Counted from the stretch's first letter, positions 1-12,167 are shown. The stretch is DNA of 64,000 nucleotides from Sambucus nigra (GCA_949130495.1 OX422216.1:98215967-98279966), one strand, 5' to 3'. Notes: generated from the sequence alone by a model not told the origin. Made by a program: numbers and translations.

Positions 1-728
1 TGAGAACCAAAACAACCCTCTACTTAATGTCACATCTATTGTAGGTGATGTCACTAGCCAGCTAAACAATGTCAGACATGCACGTGAGTAAACCACCGTT
101 GTATTTGGGGCTGTCAGGCAGTTAGTGAGCCACCTCTACGACAATAGTCCCCTGACACACAGTGGTTAAGCAAAAGGCATGTCTTGGTATTTAATGTTTA
201 TGACGTGGAGACATTTAATGTTGTGACATAAAGTATAAGGGATATCTTTCACAGTCTTTAATGACTGAGTTGCCTCGGGGGTGGTGTGGGGGACTATTTA
301 AGGACCCCAACCACCTTTGAGGAGAGGATGATCTTTTGAGAGTTCAGAAGTTATTTCTGGAGAGAATACACATCAGAGAAGAGTTATTACAAACCAGAGG
401 GTTTACCCACTCACCATTGTTATTCATTACAAATCTTTTACTGTTTGACAGAGATTATTGAGGGTGTTTGGTGTGTGTTTTCACCTGCCTAACAAGATGT
501 ATCTAGGGTGCTTATTTCTCTCTCCCTCTAGCTAAGTTACTTCTAAGTTTCATTACTACTTTATGAGTTATACACAAGAGATTTGTGAGTTTAAACTGAG
601 TCCTATCTTCATTAAGTTTGTGTTTGCATAACCTATCATTAATCCAAAGCTTTGGCCAAATTAGCTTATCATTACCATACTCAAATAAGGGTTACGCCTT
701 CGTCTATAATCTAAAGTACCCTCTTACA
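1..728 (+). repeat. 5' LTR of element A (right-hand part)
   Basis: It aligns with 31186-31929 throughout and ends in TACA directly before the primer binding site. The beginning of the LTR lies outside the window. Relative to the 3' copy it lacks about 26 bases near position 213. Confidence 0.9.
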
Positions 729-730
729 TT

Positions 731-748
731 TGGCGACTCTGCTGGGGA
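731..748 (+). other. Primer binding site of element A
   Basis: TGGCGACTCTGCTGGGGA lies 2 bases after the LTR end. Its complement ends in GAGTCGCCA, as expected for a tRNA 3' end. A tRNA-Arg primer is usual in Ogre/Tat elements and is inferred here, not verified. Confidence 0.75.
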
Positions 749-766
749 GGCATTCTTCTAAGGAGT

Positions 767-2035
767 GTGGCGCAGGACAATGCTAATCGAAGGCTCAACT
801 TTGATGACGTCCAGCATAATGAAGAACAAGCTGCAAGAGAACTGAAGGCCCTAAGGGACGGGGCTTCTCGAACGGAGATACCTCTGGTTCCGGCGATGTC
901 AGGCATTCTGGGGGTGGCACAAGTTTCCACGAGTGCGGGGTTGGGACCCACTCAGGTCGCGCTCCTCATGAGCAAGTTTTACGAGTTTTTACAAACTCCA
1001 GTAGCTTCAACTATGCTAGGAGGATTGGAGGCCAATGCCTTCGTAACACTAGGGGTAGCTCCAACGTCCCCGCCAAGCTCAAGCGTAGCGGGAACAGTCC
1101 CAGCGAGCGTACCCCCTATTATGAATCCAGTATGGGGAACATCAGAAGCATCGGTGTCCCCAACCGTGGCGCCTGCTCCAACTACAACGGGCGCTCAGCC
1201 CGTGGTACCATTGGTTGTTGCCCCAGTAGCGTCACCCATGGAGGAAATGATAAAGGAGATGTTGAAGTTCATGCAGGCGTCCTCGCAATCTACTGATGAG
1301 GGGGCTTCAATTTTTGATGACTTTCGAACACCGTATCCCCAGGAATACAACGACGAGCCCTATCCGAAGGACTATATTCCTCCTATTTTTGAAAAATACA
1401 TGAGAAAAGATGGGAACCCGAATGAGCATATTAAGCGCTTTGTTGAACATTTGGGGGCATATTGTAACAATAAAAGGCTTAGGTTGAGGGAGTTTTCTAA
1501 ATCCTTGACCGATAAAGCATATACCTGGTATTCCTATTTGGCTCCCAACAACGTTTCTACATGGGAAGAGATGCACGTGTTGTTTGCCTAAAAGTTCTTT
1601 CTGGCAGAAGATGAGTTTACCTTGACCCAACTAGGTAGGGAGAAGCAACGACCCGAGGAAGAAGTGGTGGCCTATGTTCAAAGGTTCAGAGAAAGATCCC
1701 TCGACATGAGGGAGGAGGCCAAAGAATACAAGTTGCTACAGATCTGCACTGAGGGTCTGCTTCCTGAGTACATCTGCCATCTTATTAACGAGACGCGCGA
1801 GAGAACTTTTGCGGTATTCTTAAAAGCAACAAGAAATATCTCTTTGGTGGTACGACCCAATCCGGTGGCGGTGCCCATGATGTTTAGGCAGCCGATGCAA
1901 CCCGCGGGGGGGAGGTCTCAACCCCCACGGGTAGGGTACACCGAGGGGGAGATAGGGGCAAAGCATCGAAGAAGGACAATAAGAGGAAGCTCGGAAGAGA
2001 CAGGGAAAACCCACCACCATTACCCTGTACAGTAG
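767..2035 (+). pseudogene. gag of element A (broken)
   Basis: Structural Gag protein of a Tat element. A poorly conserved, Pro/Ala/Thr-rich N-terminus of about 150 residues is followed by a retrotransposon-Gag fold region around nt 1310-1850, with FEKYMRKDGNPNEHIKRF, the WYSYL core and RFRERSLD. The frame starts at a GTG (767) where an ATG would be expected; the first in-frame ATG is at 896. A TAA at 1589-1591 interrupts the core, and reading resumes in the same frame at 1592. After about nt 1900 the sequence drifts and ends at 2035, probably after a frameshift. No zinc knuckle is visible. The region downstream to 2600 is a linker. Confidence 0.8.
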
Positions 2036-2599
2036 AAGAAGCTGTCAGTTGTTATAACGCGATGGTCCAAGGGGGGACGATCTATGAGCCAAAGGACGTT
2101 CTCGCTAGGGAGCCCGATGCAGCACCGAAGGCGGATCCAAAGTATTGCCAAGTCCATCGGAGGATCCAGCACCCAACATAAAGTTGCTTCACATTGGGAA
2201 GAATTATTGACAAGTACGTGAAGGCAGGGACGTTGCAAATCCCTCCACAGAACGTCAATAACAACCCGCTACCAGCACATGGGGCCAATCTCGTGGTGGC
2301 CTACTGAGAGAGGAGAAAGATAAGAGTATGAAGCAGCTTTGGAGACCTGTACCAAGGGAATGGCTAACGTAGTTTTGGCCTACGATGAAGCAAGCGCCAA
2401 AGATGTGGAAGATGTGTACAGCGTTGAAGGTGAGGAAGTAGATCAGGGCCTAGAATGCTGTGCAGTCTCAAAATCCCCAAAGTTCACCTGGTTCTTCGAA
2501 CAGGTAGGGATACCAAAAGATAGCAGGTTGGAAATAACCCAGGCGATAATAGATATTGCAAAGAAAGACGCAGTCCCTTCGCTGAAATAGAAGGGACCC
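2036..2599 (+). other. Gag-protease linker remnant of element A
   Basis: An open stretch at 2339-2590 (83 codons) is in the same frame as gag and protease and encodes an acidic, featureless segment. The part before it is broken by stops. It is probably the spacer between Gag and the protease. Confidence 0.5.
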
Positions 2600-3475
2600 A
2601 TGGCCAGGTTGGTAAGGAGATTCCTATCAGAGGTGACTTTCAGCGATGCCGATAGGGCTATGAGATTCCCTCATAACAGGCCATTGTACGTGACCGCCAG
2701 TGTCAACGGAGTTAGTTTTGCGATCACTCTCATAGATGGGGGAGCTTCCATCAATATCATGCCAATTAACTCCTTTCATGTAGCCAATATTCCAGAAGAA
2801 AGATTGGTCCCCATGCCTTTGGTAATTTTGGGGTATGATAACCAATCTTCTAAATCCATTGGATATGTTAATGTGGGGATTGCTATGGGGAATTTGAGTT
2901 CCCATATAAAGTTTCACGTGATAGAGAGCGCAACTTCCTACCATCTGCTAATAGGAAGGGTGTGGATGCACAATCAAGGGTTAGTTCCTTTTACGTACCA
3001 CCAATACGCTAAGGCGAATATCAAGGGGACGGAGGTAACCATCAGGGCTATAAAGAGGCCTTTCGCTATTGAGAAAGCTCACTTGGTGGACGCAGCATTT
3101 TATACTGAGTTGGAAGAACATGTCCGGGTCCTAACGAGGAGGATGGAGGGAGCATGGGTCCCCTCGATCAGAGAAAGGATGGGGCCCGTGAATGAGCAAA
3201 GTAAAGAGATTGCAAGTAGCACGAAGGTAATAGTCGAAGAGGCTCATCAGGTGGTCCATCGACCTCAAATCATCTCGAAGCAGCTTAGAGACAAGATGAG
3301 GCCCAGAGTGGATCCGATGGAGCATGAGGTCCAACGACAAAGTATGCTGAGCCGGTTCTCAGGAAAAAGGGTGGCCGAGGCTTTTAGGGAGAAGAAGAGG
3401 AAAGCAGTCACCGCTACCAGCAGACAATGCAAGAAAGTCATTACTGAAGAAGGAAAGGTGGTGTATCAATTATAA
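2600..3475 (+). pseudogene. Aspartic protease region of element A
   Basis: Retropepsin-type protease that would process the Gag-Pol precursor. The frame of 291 codons shows the fold in order. LYVTASVNGVSFAITLIDGG carries the active-site aspartate, with DGG instead of the commoner DTG/DSG. ASINIMP follows, then the second-half motif SYHLLIGRVWMH. The C-terminal third is a basic, Gln/Glu-rich linker leading to reverse transcriptase. It shares the gag frame, so one long Gag-Pol precursor is likely. The DGG triad variant is common in plant Tat-type elements as I recall. The domain itself has no internal stop. Confidence 0.8.
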
Positions 3476-3538
3476 CGGTGTGAGCAGGCGGCCAAGGAAG
3501 CTGATGATGAGGTTGACCCGATATACGAATGCTTTCTG

Positions 3539-4701
3539 GTGGATCAACGGGGACAATGTATGGTGATAGACAATTTCAGCATACAGGAATATGTGAAGGA
3601 AGTCGCCGAAGAACGAGATTACATGGAGAATCGATCGAAGCCACAAGCACAAGAGCTAGAGAAGTTGAACCTGGAAAAAGAAGGGGAGGACCCAAGGCCC
3701 ATCTTCATCTCTAAGGATCTCATTAAGGAGAAACGAGGGGCCTTGGTTGAATTGATTCAGGAGTTTATAGACGTCTTCGCGTGGAAGTACACAGAGATGG
3801 AAGGGTTGGACGAGGAAGTGAGCTGTCACAAGTTGAACGTGATGCCTTCAGCCATTCCAGTAAAATAAGTAACGAGAACGTACAAGCCTGAGCTGGATTT
3901 AAAGATCAAGGAAGAGGTTCAACGCTTGCTAACGGCAGGGTTTATCAAGCCGATACAACACCCGACCCAATAGGAAAGAAAGATCAAAATCAAATAAGAA
4001 TCTGTGTGGACTTTAAAGATTTAAACAAAGATTACCCCAAAGATGAGTTCCCTCTACCCTCCATTGATGGCTTGATAGATGCAATGACGTGTCATGAGAT
4101 GTATAGCTTCATGGATAGGTATGTGGGGTACAACCAGATCAAGATGGACCCCTCGGATGCAGAAAAGACAGCATTCAGAACCCCGTTGGGTAACTTCATG
4201 TACAGGGTGAGGCCGTTTGGGCTCAAGAATGCTGGGGCGACTTACCAGAGAACAATGATGGCCATTTTCCATGACTTTTTCCACAAGTTTGTGGAATTCT
4301 ATGTGGATGACTTGGTCATCAAGTCGAGGAAGGAGGATTCTCATTTGAGCGATTTGAGGAAGGTGTTTTCCCATTACAGGAAGTTCAAACTAAAAATGAA
4401 TCCGCTGAAATGCATTTTTGGGGTGACAAGTGGGAAATTCCTAGGCTTTGTGGTTGATCGACAAGGGGTGCAGATGGACCAAGACAAACAGCGAGCGATC
4501 TTAAAAATGTCGTGTCCAATAACGGCGAAGGAGCTGAAGGGTTTCCTCGGTAAGGTCTTCTACCTTAGGAGATTCGTGCCTGGGTTAGCCGAGATAACAC
4601 ACCCACTAATGCATCTGCTACGAAATAACACGAAGTTCAAATGGGAGGAAATTCACCAAGAGTATCTAGACGGACTGAAGAAGCTTCTTATTTCACCATA
4701 G
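3539..4701 (+). pseudogene. Reverse transcriptase of element A (stop and frameshift)
   Basis: RNA-directed DNA polymerase. The N-terminal part at 3539-3868 ends in a TAA. A short stretch continues in the same frame as far as FIKPIQHPT. Then a deletion and frameshift near 3970 moves reading to the frame of 4006-4701. That part holds RICVDFKDLNKDYPKDEFPL, the palm motif FYVDDLVIKS (YVDD at about nt 4299), KCIFG...KFLGFVVD and the connection GFLGKVFYLRRFVPGLAEIT. The catalytic aspartates are present, but the broken frame makes the enzyme inactive. Confidence 0.88.
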
Positions 4702-5530
4702 ACCATGGTTCCACCAAGGGCAGGAATACCGTTGCAGTTGTACCTCACATCCACCACAAGGACCGTGGGAGCTTTGCTGGTACAAGAGATCGATGGGTAA
4801 GAACAACCAGTTTACTACCTCGGTAGGATCATCTATGGGCCAGAAGTCAGATATAGTAGCTTAGAAAGGCATTGTTTGGCCTTAGTATTTATAGCGCAAA
4901 AACTTAGACATTATATGTTGTCTTTTACAATTCATATTCTAACTAGACGTGACCCCATTAAGTATTTGCTTGTAATAACTATATTGATTGGAAGGGAAGC
5001 TAGATGGTTCCTTATCCTCTCTGAATATGACTTGAAGTGCGTAGTCCCTCGCGCAATTAAAAGCCAGGCGTACGCTGATCAGTTGGCCATCTTCCCTACG
5101 AGAACCTTCGAGCCACCCAAGGAAGATATTCCAGGAGACGATCTGCAGGCCAACCATCTAGATGCAATGAACGAGGAATGGACAATGCAGTTCGATGGGT
5201 CATCGACAGAAAATAAATGAAGAGCAGGGGTCATTCTTTCGAAAGGAATGGAGGAGATTTGCATTCCCTATAAGTTAGATTTCCCTTGCTCTACCAACGA
5301 GGCAGAATATGAAGCATTGGTGTAGGGATTGCTATAGGCTCTTCGAAGAGGGATCCATTAACTTTGTATCAAGGGGGATTCAAACTTGGTGGTTCAGCAA
5401 GTGAACAAAGAATACACGTTGAAACACATGAGCCTAGCACCATACATAACGATCATTTAGAGGCTCCTTGGCCAGTTCCATCAGACCAAGATCAAGAGGC
5501 AGCCCAGAACGATGAACCGTCACCCAGACG
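4702..5530 (+). pseudogene. Tandem RNase H domains of element A (retroviral type plus archaeal type)
   Basis: The first RNase H follows the RT in frame and is interrupted by stops near 4701, 4798 and 4861. It ends with EARWFLILSEYDLKCVV. A second, archaeal-type RNase H starts at about nt 5176 with WTMQFDGSSTENK (first catalytic Asp), followed by NEAEYEAL (Glu) and KGDSNLVVQQV (Asp). It contains several stops. A second RNase H of this kind separates the Tat lineage from most other Ty3/gypsy clades. The stops show it no longer functions. Confidence 0.8.
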
Positions 5531-7208
5531 CCTATGCCACCATTACCCAGAAGATGATCACGAGGAGCGATACAACTACTGTCATGATTCAACGAAGAAC
5601 AACTTCGTCGATGGTACAGTCAATTTTATCGATGGAAGAGGACGCGGACTTGAGGGGAGAGATTAAGAGGCAACTGGAGTCTGGTGGAGGAACGATGGGG
5701 CTCAGAGAATTGGCCCAGTACTTTATAAACCAGGGGGACCTCTACTTCAGAAACGCAGGAGGATGGCTGTCAAGGTGCATCGGCCCAGAAGAAGTAGGGC
5801 AGAGATTAAAGAAAATGCACGAAGAACACTGCGAAACGATTGAGATCCCCCTTTACAGAAGAATTCAAAGGGAAGGGTATTTTTGGCCTAACATGAAGTA
5901 GGATGCAGCCGAGTTACAACGGAAGTACGATAAATGCCAGTTGTTCTTTGAGGCAACAAAATGTCATTTCGTGGAGACTCGGGCTGACTGGAGATAACTC
6001 TATATTAACCTCATTAAAGATGGAGTTGTCCCAACAGAGAAAATTAATGCGATGGACTCCGGCGAAGGGCCTTGAGATTTTACGTTCAAGAGGGGCAGCT
6101 TTATCGAAGGGGATACTTCAATAGGTCGTTGTGTTGCATCACAAAAGAAGAAGTGGTCGAGGTTCTCAAATAGGCGCACGATCCAGCTCATATAGGAGGT
6201 GCCAAGTTGTATGACCAACTGATGACTTTGGGGTATTATTGGCCGATAATGAAAAAAGATTATGCTGAGTTCGTTCGAATGTGCAAAGCTTGCCAGCTTC
6301 ATGGCAATATTATCCATGCCCCGTCAGTGGACTTACACTCCCTAGCAACGCCTTATCCTTTTCACACTTGGGTGTTCGACCTGGTAGGAGCAATACACCC
6401 TTCTTCGAGGGGGAAGATATGGATCTTGGTAGCAACAAAGTGTTTCAGAAAGTGGGTCGAAGCGATACCATTGAGAAGGGCAACAGAAGGAGTAGGGAGC
6501 AACTTCATTAGAGAATACATTATTTGCCGTTTTGGGATCCCAAATGTCATCTTTTCGGACAATGGAACCCCTTTCGTCAATTCAGAGGTAACGATGCTCA
6601 CAGACAAATACTCCATTGTCCACCACACTTCGACGGTGGCATACCCAAAGGGGAATGGTCAAGCCGAAGCAACTAACAAGACTTTGGTCGATATCTTGGC
6701 TAAAACAATGGAGGATTTCCTAGGATCGTGGGATGACAAGATACCAGCCATTTTATGGGCCTATCGGACGACTAAGAGGAAGCCTATGGGGTATACGCCG
6801 TTCTCTCTTGTTTATGGGGCTGAGGCAATCCTCCCGGTAGAGTTAGAGGTTCCCTCGGCTCGATATGCCCTGTGAAGCAACATGCTCCCTCGGAATAGAC
6901 ACGTACAGTTGGAAGCGTTGGACGAACACAGGGATAATGCGATGCAACACTTTCAAATATATACGAGGCAGCTCTCCAGGGCATATGATAACTTGGTGAG
7001 CCCAAGGAAATTCATGGAGGGAGATCTCGTATTAAAGGCAGCAGTTAAACATATTAGGGGGCTTCCTCTACCTAAGTTTGCAGCAAATTAGGAGGGACCT
7101 TTCATCGTAAAGGAGGCTCATGACTCAGGTTATTGCTTAATTTTTATGATAGAAGAAGACAGGCCATTTAAGATTAACAACAAATGGTTTAAGGCCTATC
7201 ACGTGTAA
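5531..7208 (+). pseudogene. Integrase of element A with a doubled zinc-binding module
   Basis: DDE integrase. Two tandem H2C2-like modules are visible. The first (about 5650-5950) contains LYFRNAGGWLSRCIGPEE and GYFWPNMK. The second (about 6000-6310, frame-broken) contains GYYWPIMKKDYAEF and CKACQLHG. The catalytic core gives WVFDLVGAI (Asp), FSDNGTPFV (Asp) and KGNGQAEATNK (Glu). The reading ends with WFKAYHV and a TAA at 7206-7208. Stops at about 5899, in the second module, and at 6873 and 7089 inactivate it. The doubled module appears homologous between its copies, and I recall the same arrangement in related plant Tat elements. Confidence 0.85.
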
Positions 7209-7474
7209 GCAATTACGTTTTGGGTCACCAATGTATCTAACTGATATGAATATACAAGTTCATTTTGTTTGTGCAAGTCCTCTTTATTTTGATTCAAGTA
7301 GAGATGAAAGAACTACAGAACTTCATATTCCACAATTAATGTAAACAACTGTAACACAAAGAAAGGGCATGCGAATAAGTATTGTTTTCATTCATATACT
7401 TCGGGGTATAATAAAATTGGGAACTATCGCCCAAGAAATTACATGAGAAGAAAGGAAAATACATATACAAAAAC

Positions 7475-10400
7475 TCATTGACCCAAGAGGAACCACAAAT
7501 CTGGGGAGGAGAAAAAATCTCCACGAAGGCCAAAAGAAGCTTCTAAGCAAGACCTTTGGGCATTAATGGAAACTTCCAACCTAGTCTGTGCTTGCGTACG
7601 TTTGATAAGAAGTTTTTCTCGTTTTAGCTTCACCAAACGCAGAGCTTCTTTGAGTTCCTCCACCTCTTTGTCAATAGCTCCGAAAAAAGGTGCTAGCTCG
7701 ACCAACTTGGCTTCCTCGGCCATCTGACCCTCCTGGTATTTTCATAAAAGCTCCCCCTGGCTGTCTAACCGTTGGCTTTTCAAAGTCTTTAGATGTACGA
7801 AGAGCCAGTCAAAACGGAACCCGTCACGACCTAACTCCCTCAGATAGCCCAAGAACTAGTTGAGGAGGGGCCTAGTCACATTCGCAGTTGGAGTGTTGGC
7901 AATATCATCAATAACGGTGGCCATGCCTTAGAGCCTATAGCTCATAACTGAGACGTTAGAACGAAGACAGTCCACTGTGAAGGTTTCAGGATGATAACTC
8001 ACAAGTTGCACGATGACCAAACGATGATTAGAGGGTATTTGGGGAGAACGCTATAGTACCATCAGGCAGAAGGCGTGAGGAGTCAGGTCAGGCGGGGGAA
8101 GCTCACACCCAGATTCGCTTTCCGCCACAGCACCGGTCGTAGAACCTTGATCATTGTGGCTATACTCTTCGGATGAGACAGGTTCACGAAGTGGCGAGGC
8201 AATGGGCGAAGGAATTAGTGGAGAGTCCTCTCGATCAACCTGAGAACATGCAGGGGAAATAATGAGTTTACGGAAAATCCTAACAAGTGCTTACGTTATT
8301 AAGTCACCGTTACAGGTGGAGTTTATGGAAAAATCTTAACAAGTGTTTGCGTTGTTAAGTCACCGTTACAGGTGGAGTTTATAGAAAAATCTTAACAAGT
8401 ACTTGCGTTGTTAAGTCACCGTTACATGTGGAGTTTATGGAAAAATCTTAACAAGTGCTTGCGTTGTTAAGTCACCGTTACAGGTGGAGTTTATGGAAAA
8501 ATCTTAACAAGTGTTTGCATTGTTAAGTCACCGTTATAGGCGGAGCTTATGAAAAAATCTTAACAAGTGTTTTCGCTGTTAAGTCACCGTTATAGGCGGA
8601 GTTTGTGAAAAAAATCTTAACAAGTGCTTGCGTTGTTAAGTCACCGTTACAGGTGGAGTTTATGGAAAAATCTTAACAAGTGTTTGCGTTGTTAAGTCAG
8701 CGTTACACGCGGAGCTTATGGAAAACTCTTAACAAGTGTTTTCATTGTTAAGTCACCGTTATAGGTGGAGTTGTGAAAAAAATCTTAACAAGTGTTTTCG
8801 TTGTTAAGTCACCGTTATAGGTGGAGTTTATGGAAAATCTTAACAAATTTTTTCGTTCTTAAGTCACCGTTATAGGTGTGGAGTTTGTGAAAAAAAAAAC
8901 TTAATAAATGTTTTCATTGTTAAGGCGCCGTTACAGGTTTGACTTTATGAAACAGTCTTAAACAAGTGTTTTCATTAATTAAGTCACCCATACAGGTGGA
9001 CTTTGAGAAGCTAGGAAGTATAGAGAAATTAAAGAAGTACCTCCTCAACAGTAGTAGGAGCGAGAGGGGTAATCACCACGGGAGCCATAATACTAGAAAT
9101 CGTGGCAGGCGGGCTCATTACCTCAGCAGCCTCAACGGAGCCCTTGGATGTAGAAGCCTCGAAGGTAGGAACACTTCCCTCGCCAGCATAGGGCACTATT
9201 GCCAAGACGGGCGCATCGTCATAAGGAGATGTTAGACCTTCGAGATATGCCCCAACTAGAGCAGCTACTCCAATCTGGGCCTGAGAAAGGATAAGGCCAC
9301 TCAATGCAAAAGGCAGAGAAAGACTTGGAGAGAGCTACAAATGTAAAAACAAATGTTAGATAAAAGGAGTAATCGCAAAGGGATAAGAGACAGAAATGCA
9401 CTTAGTTTACCCCCGTTATGGCACTAAAGAGAGGAACGGCAGTAAGGGGTCTTGACAGTACAGGAGGAAGGAGAATGTTGGCTATCAGCGATGCCACTTA
9501 CACCTAAAATAGCCCAACATGTTACAATCGAGGAATAAACCAATGGGAAAAATAAAAGATGCAAGGCTAGAAAAGATATTTACCTGTGGGACACTCTCTT
9601 CGACCAAAACCAGGGGTAGAGAGACCTCCCGCCCCGTAGATAACTCAGAGGAAACTAGAACAGTTACCTCGGGTTGGCCAGACATCTCAGCGGCACCCGT
9701 GGCGGCATCCCTGGACCGATGGGAGGAGGAACGACGTGAATAGGTGAGGCTTATTAAAGGAGAACGGGGAAGAGAGGCAGTGGCTGGAGGAGTACTGCAA
9801 CGTCCCCCCACGAAACGACTCACTGGGGGACTGGGAGGACTGACCTTCACTTCTTCAACTCCCTGCACCAAAGATATCAGGCTATAAGTAAGGACGCTGT
9901 GTCAAGAAAAGAAGAATAAGAAATAAAGAATGCACATATACCTCAAATCCAGAGGGAGAATGAGAGGATATAACCACGGGTGAAGACGACGAAGAAGCAA
10001 GGGGAAAAGGAGCTGGTGATGAAGGTTGCTTAGATGTTTGTTTCTTCTGAGGCTTAGTACCCATCGTCTTCCTTCTTGAGCCCGTAGCACCACCACTTTC
10101 AAGCACCTTCGACCTTCTTCTTCTTTTTGCTGATGTTTCACTAGGATCAACCACGATTTTAGGGAATGTACCCGGAGGAGGAACGACCACTGCACGCCAT
10201 TGGAATTCAGCGTTTATTCGGGCAACTTCGGCCTCTACCCACCTCCTCAGCTCCTCAGCCAGTTCAGGATACATGGGAGGGGGAACAGAGGCAATTGGGA
10301 ATGCCTCCAATGGAGTTTGCGTTTGACCTTTGGACTTAGCCTTCTTGGACTTGGACTTTCTGGCTTTCTTGGCAGATGGCTCAGAAGGCCCATCTCCCGT

Positions 10401-12167
10401 GGCAGCTTCGGTCGAGGGGACAGGTGGTTTGGGGATCGCAGTGGCCTTTGCTTTGGGCATAGCAACAGGGATCATGGGGAAGTATGGAGGAAGTTTCGTG
10501 GGAGGTGCTTTGGGAGTCTGACTCAGAAGGAACTCAACCCCGAGAACGGAATTGCCCTTCAGGCCCAGCTCCTGGGCAGAAAATAAAAGAATTAGGGGAT
10601 ACACGAGATCACCCTCGATGAATTCGGCCAGTTGTCTTGGCCAATACTTTGTGGCAAACAGAGGGGTCACGTCCCCTTGCCTAGTAATGCTGGGGATGGT
10701 GACTCTCCCAGCCAATGTCGAACTCACTCCCCATGCAGCTGTCGAGGAGAATAGGAAACATGCCTCGCCAAAAGATACCTTGGGGTTAGATAATTGAAAC
10801 ACCGGGTGAGGAGCCCCTTGATCAAAGCCAAATTGATGGCTGCATCGATTGGGATTGTAATGTTCGCTGGTGTATCCCCACTCGGTGTATGAGGGCAGGT
10901 ATCCCAGATAAAACAGAAGCACAACGACCAATGAGGGGTCTACGGTGGTTGGCCGGACCACTTTGGCCCCATGTTTGAAAAAATTGCAAGTATAGAGGAA
11001 AATATCCTCCCCATAGGGCCTCATTACAAAACTTGAAAAGTCATCAATAAAAGAGGCCAGCTCCTTTCGGCTCTACCTCTTGTGGTAAATAAATGAGCGA
11101 GGGGGCATGATTGTTTCCCTCGAGGGAGGACGGTTAGTTTTGGCGGCTACGGCCGAGAAGCGCACATAAAGGAAACCCGTCAGGAGAATGCAGTTGGCAA
11201 AAATGGCTAGGTTGTAACGACCCAGAGATCGCTCCATATCAAAAAGGACCCTATCAAGCCATGTGTAGAGGGACCCCAAGGCGATTGCAGCTAGAGGGAG
11301 CTTGATACCCCGGGCCAATCGGAGGGATAGGTTGATGAGATCCCTCCGAGGCGGGTCATTGGGTTTTCCCATTAAAAAGAAGCGAGAAAGAATGACAAGG
11401 ATATAGGCAGGAAGCTCTAACAATGTACCTTGTCCAGGGGCGGCCTCGGAGGAACTTCTGTACGAAGGGTCTTTGAAGAATTAATTGATGAAAGGAGTGA
11501 ATGTGGCTTTGTTTTAAGTACCGATGCACCTTGGTCATATACGGTCCAGCTCCAAACGATCAGCAGTTTCTTGGGCATCCAGGGCTTCATCGGAATAGGG
11601 CTCATGACTTGTTGCTTCAAGGCCTAAGAGCTCGCACACGTCCTCCAACGTTATTGTAAACTCTCCCCATGCAGCGATGAACGTGTGAGTAGTAACATTC
11701 CAGTGAGACACCAGAACAGGAAGAGCAACATTATTTTTGGAGAGGGTGAACTCACCAAACCACTTGGCTCGATGAAGCCCAATCTTAACGAGCGTATCAA
11801 CGTGGGAACTCTGCATATGAGAGTTTCAAGCAGCAAAGTGGGCAGGAGAGCCCCCAGGACTTTCAAAATCAACGTGGGACCATGGGAAGTCCCCTCGCTC
11901 AAGACGAAATCTAAGAGTCCCCTCGGGAGGTAGAAAGTCCCATTCATCAGAATTCTCGTCTTCATCACCAAGCGTCAGGGCATCATACCTGGCGTTAAAA
12001 ATAAAGCTCTTGCAAAACCCAATAAAGTTATCACCTTCGCCAAAAATGGGGGACCGGTGGTAGAAACGCAACTGTTCTTGACATGCAGCGGTCAATAAGG
12101 CAACAGAAGGGGCGGCGATAGGAGGAGCACTAGTGGCAGGAGTGGCAGGGTTACTTGAAGAGGCCAT
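7475..12167 (-). pseudogene. Antisense accessory gene of element A: plant-mobile-domain-like protein with coiled-coil tail
   Basis: This gene opposes gag-pol and converges on it, ending about 270 nt from the pol stop. The predicted start is the ATG at 12167. All recognisable parts share one frame, and the inferred introns are phase 0. Exon 1 runs to about 11538. Exon 2 is about 11430-9942 (donor GAG/GTATATG). Exon 3 is 9862-9584 (CAG/GTAAATATC). Exon 4 is 9334-9041 (GAG/GTACTTC). Exon 5 starts at 8239. The coiled-coil end is 7723-7475. Plant mobile domain signatures are VSHWNVTTHTFIAAWGEFTI followed by TLEDVCELLGLE, and later AYILVILSRFFLMG and ALGSLYTWLDRVLF. A Lys/Arg/Ser-rich segment (KKARKSKSKKAKSKG) resembles a nuclear signal. 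In-frame stops at 11826 (TGA) and 11073 (TAG), plus more near the 3' end, mark decay. Function unknown; plant mobile domains occur in hosts and transposons. Confidence 0.75.
8265..9005. repeat. Minisatellite of about 13 units of 56-58 bp, each with a hairpin
   Basis: The unit reads roughly GGAAAAATCTTAACAAGTG, then TTTGCGTTGTTAAGTCACC, then a GTTACAGGTGGAGTTTAT tail. CTTAACAA and TTGTTAAG within each unit are reverse complements around a 9-10 nt loop. The array falls inside the predicted intron between exons 4 and 5 of the antisense gene. Units drift toward the right end. Confidence 0.9.

Noticed and set aside
8265..9005. CRISPR-like array
   Set aside because: The units are contiguous, about 56 bp, and vary along their whole length without distinct spacers. 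The surroundings are a plant retrotransposon, so it is a minisatellite.
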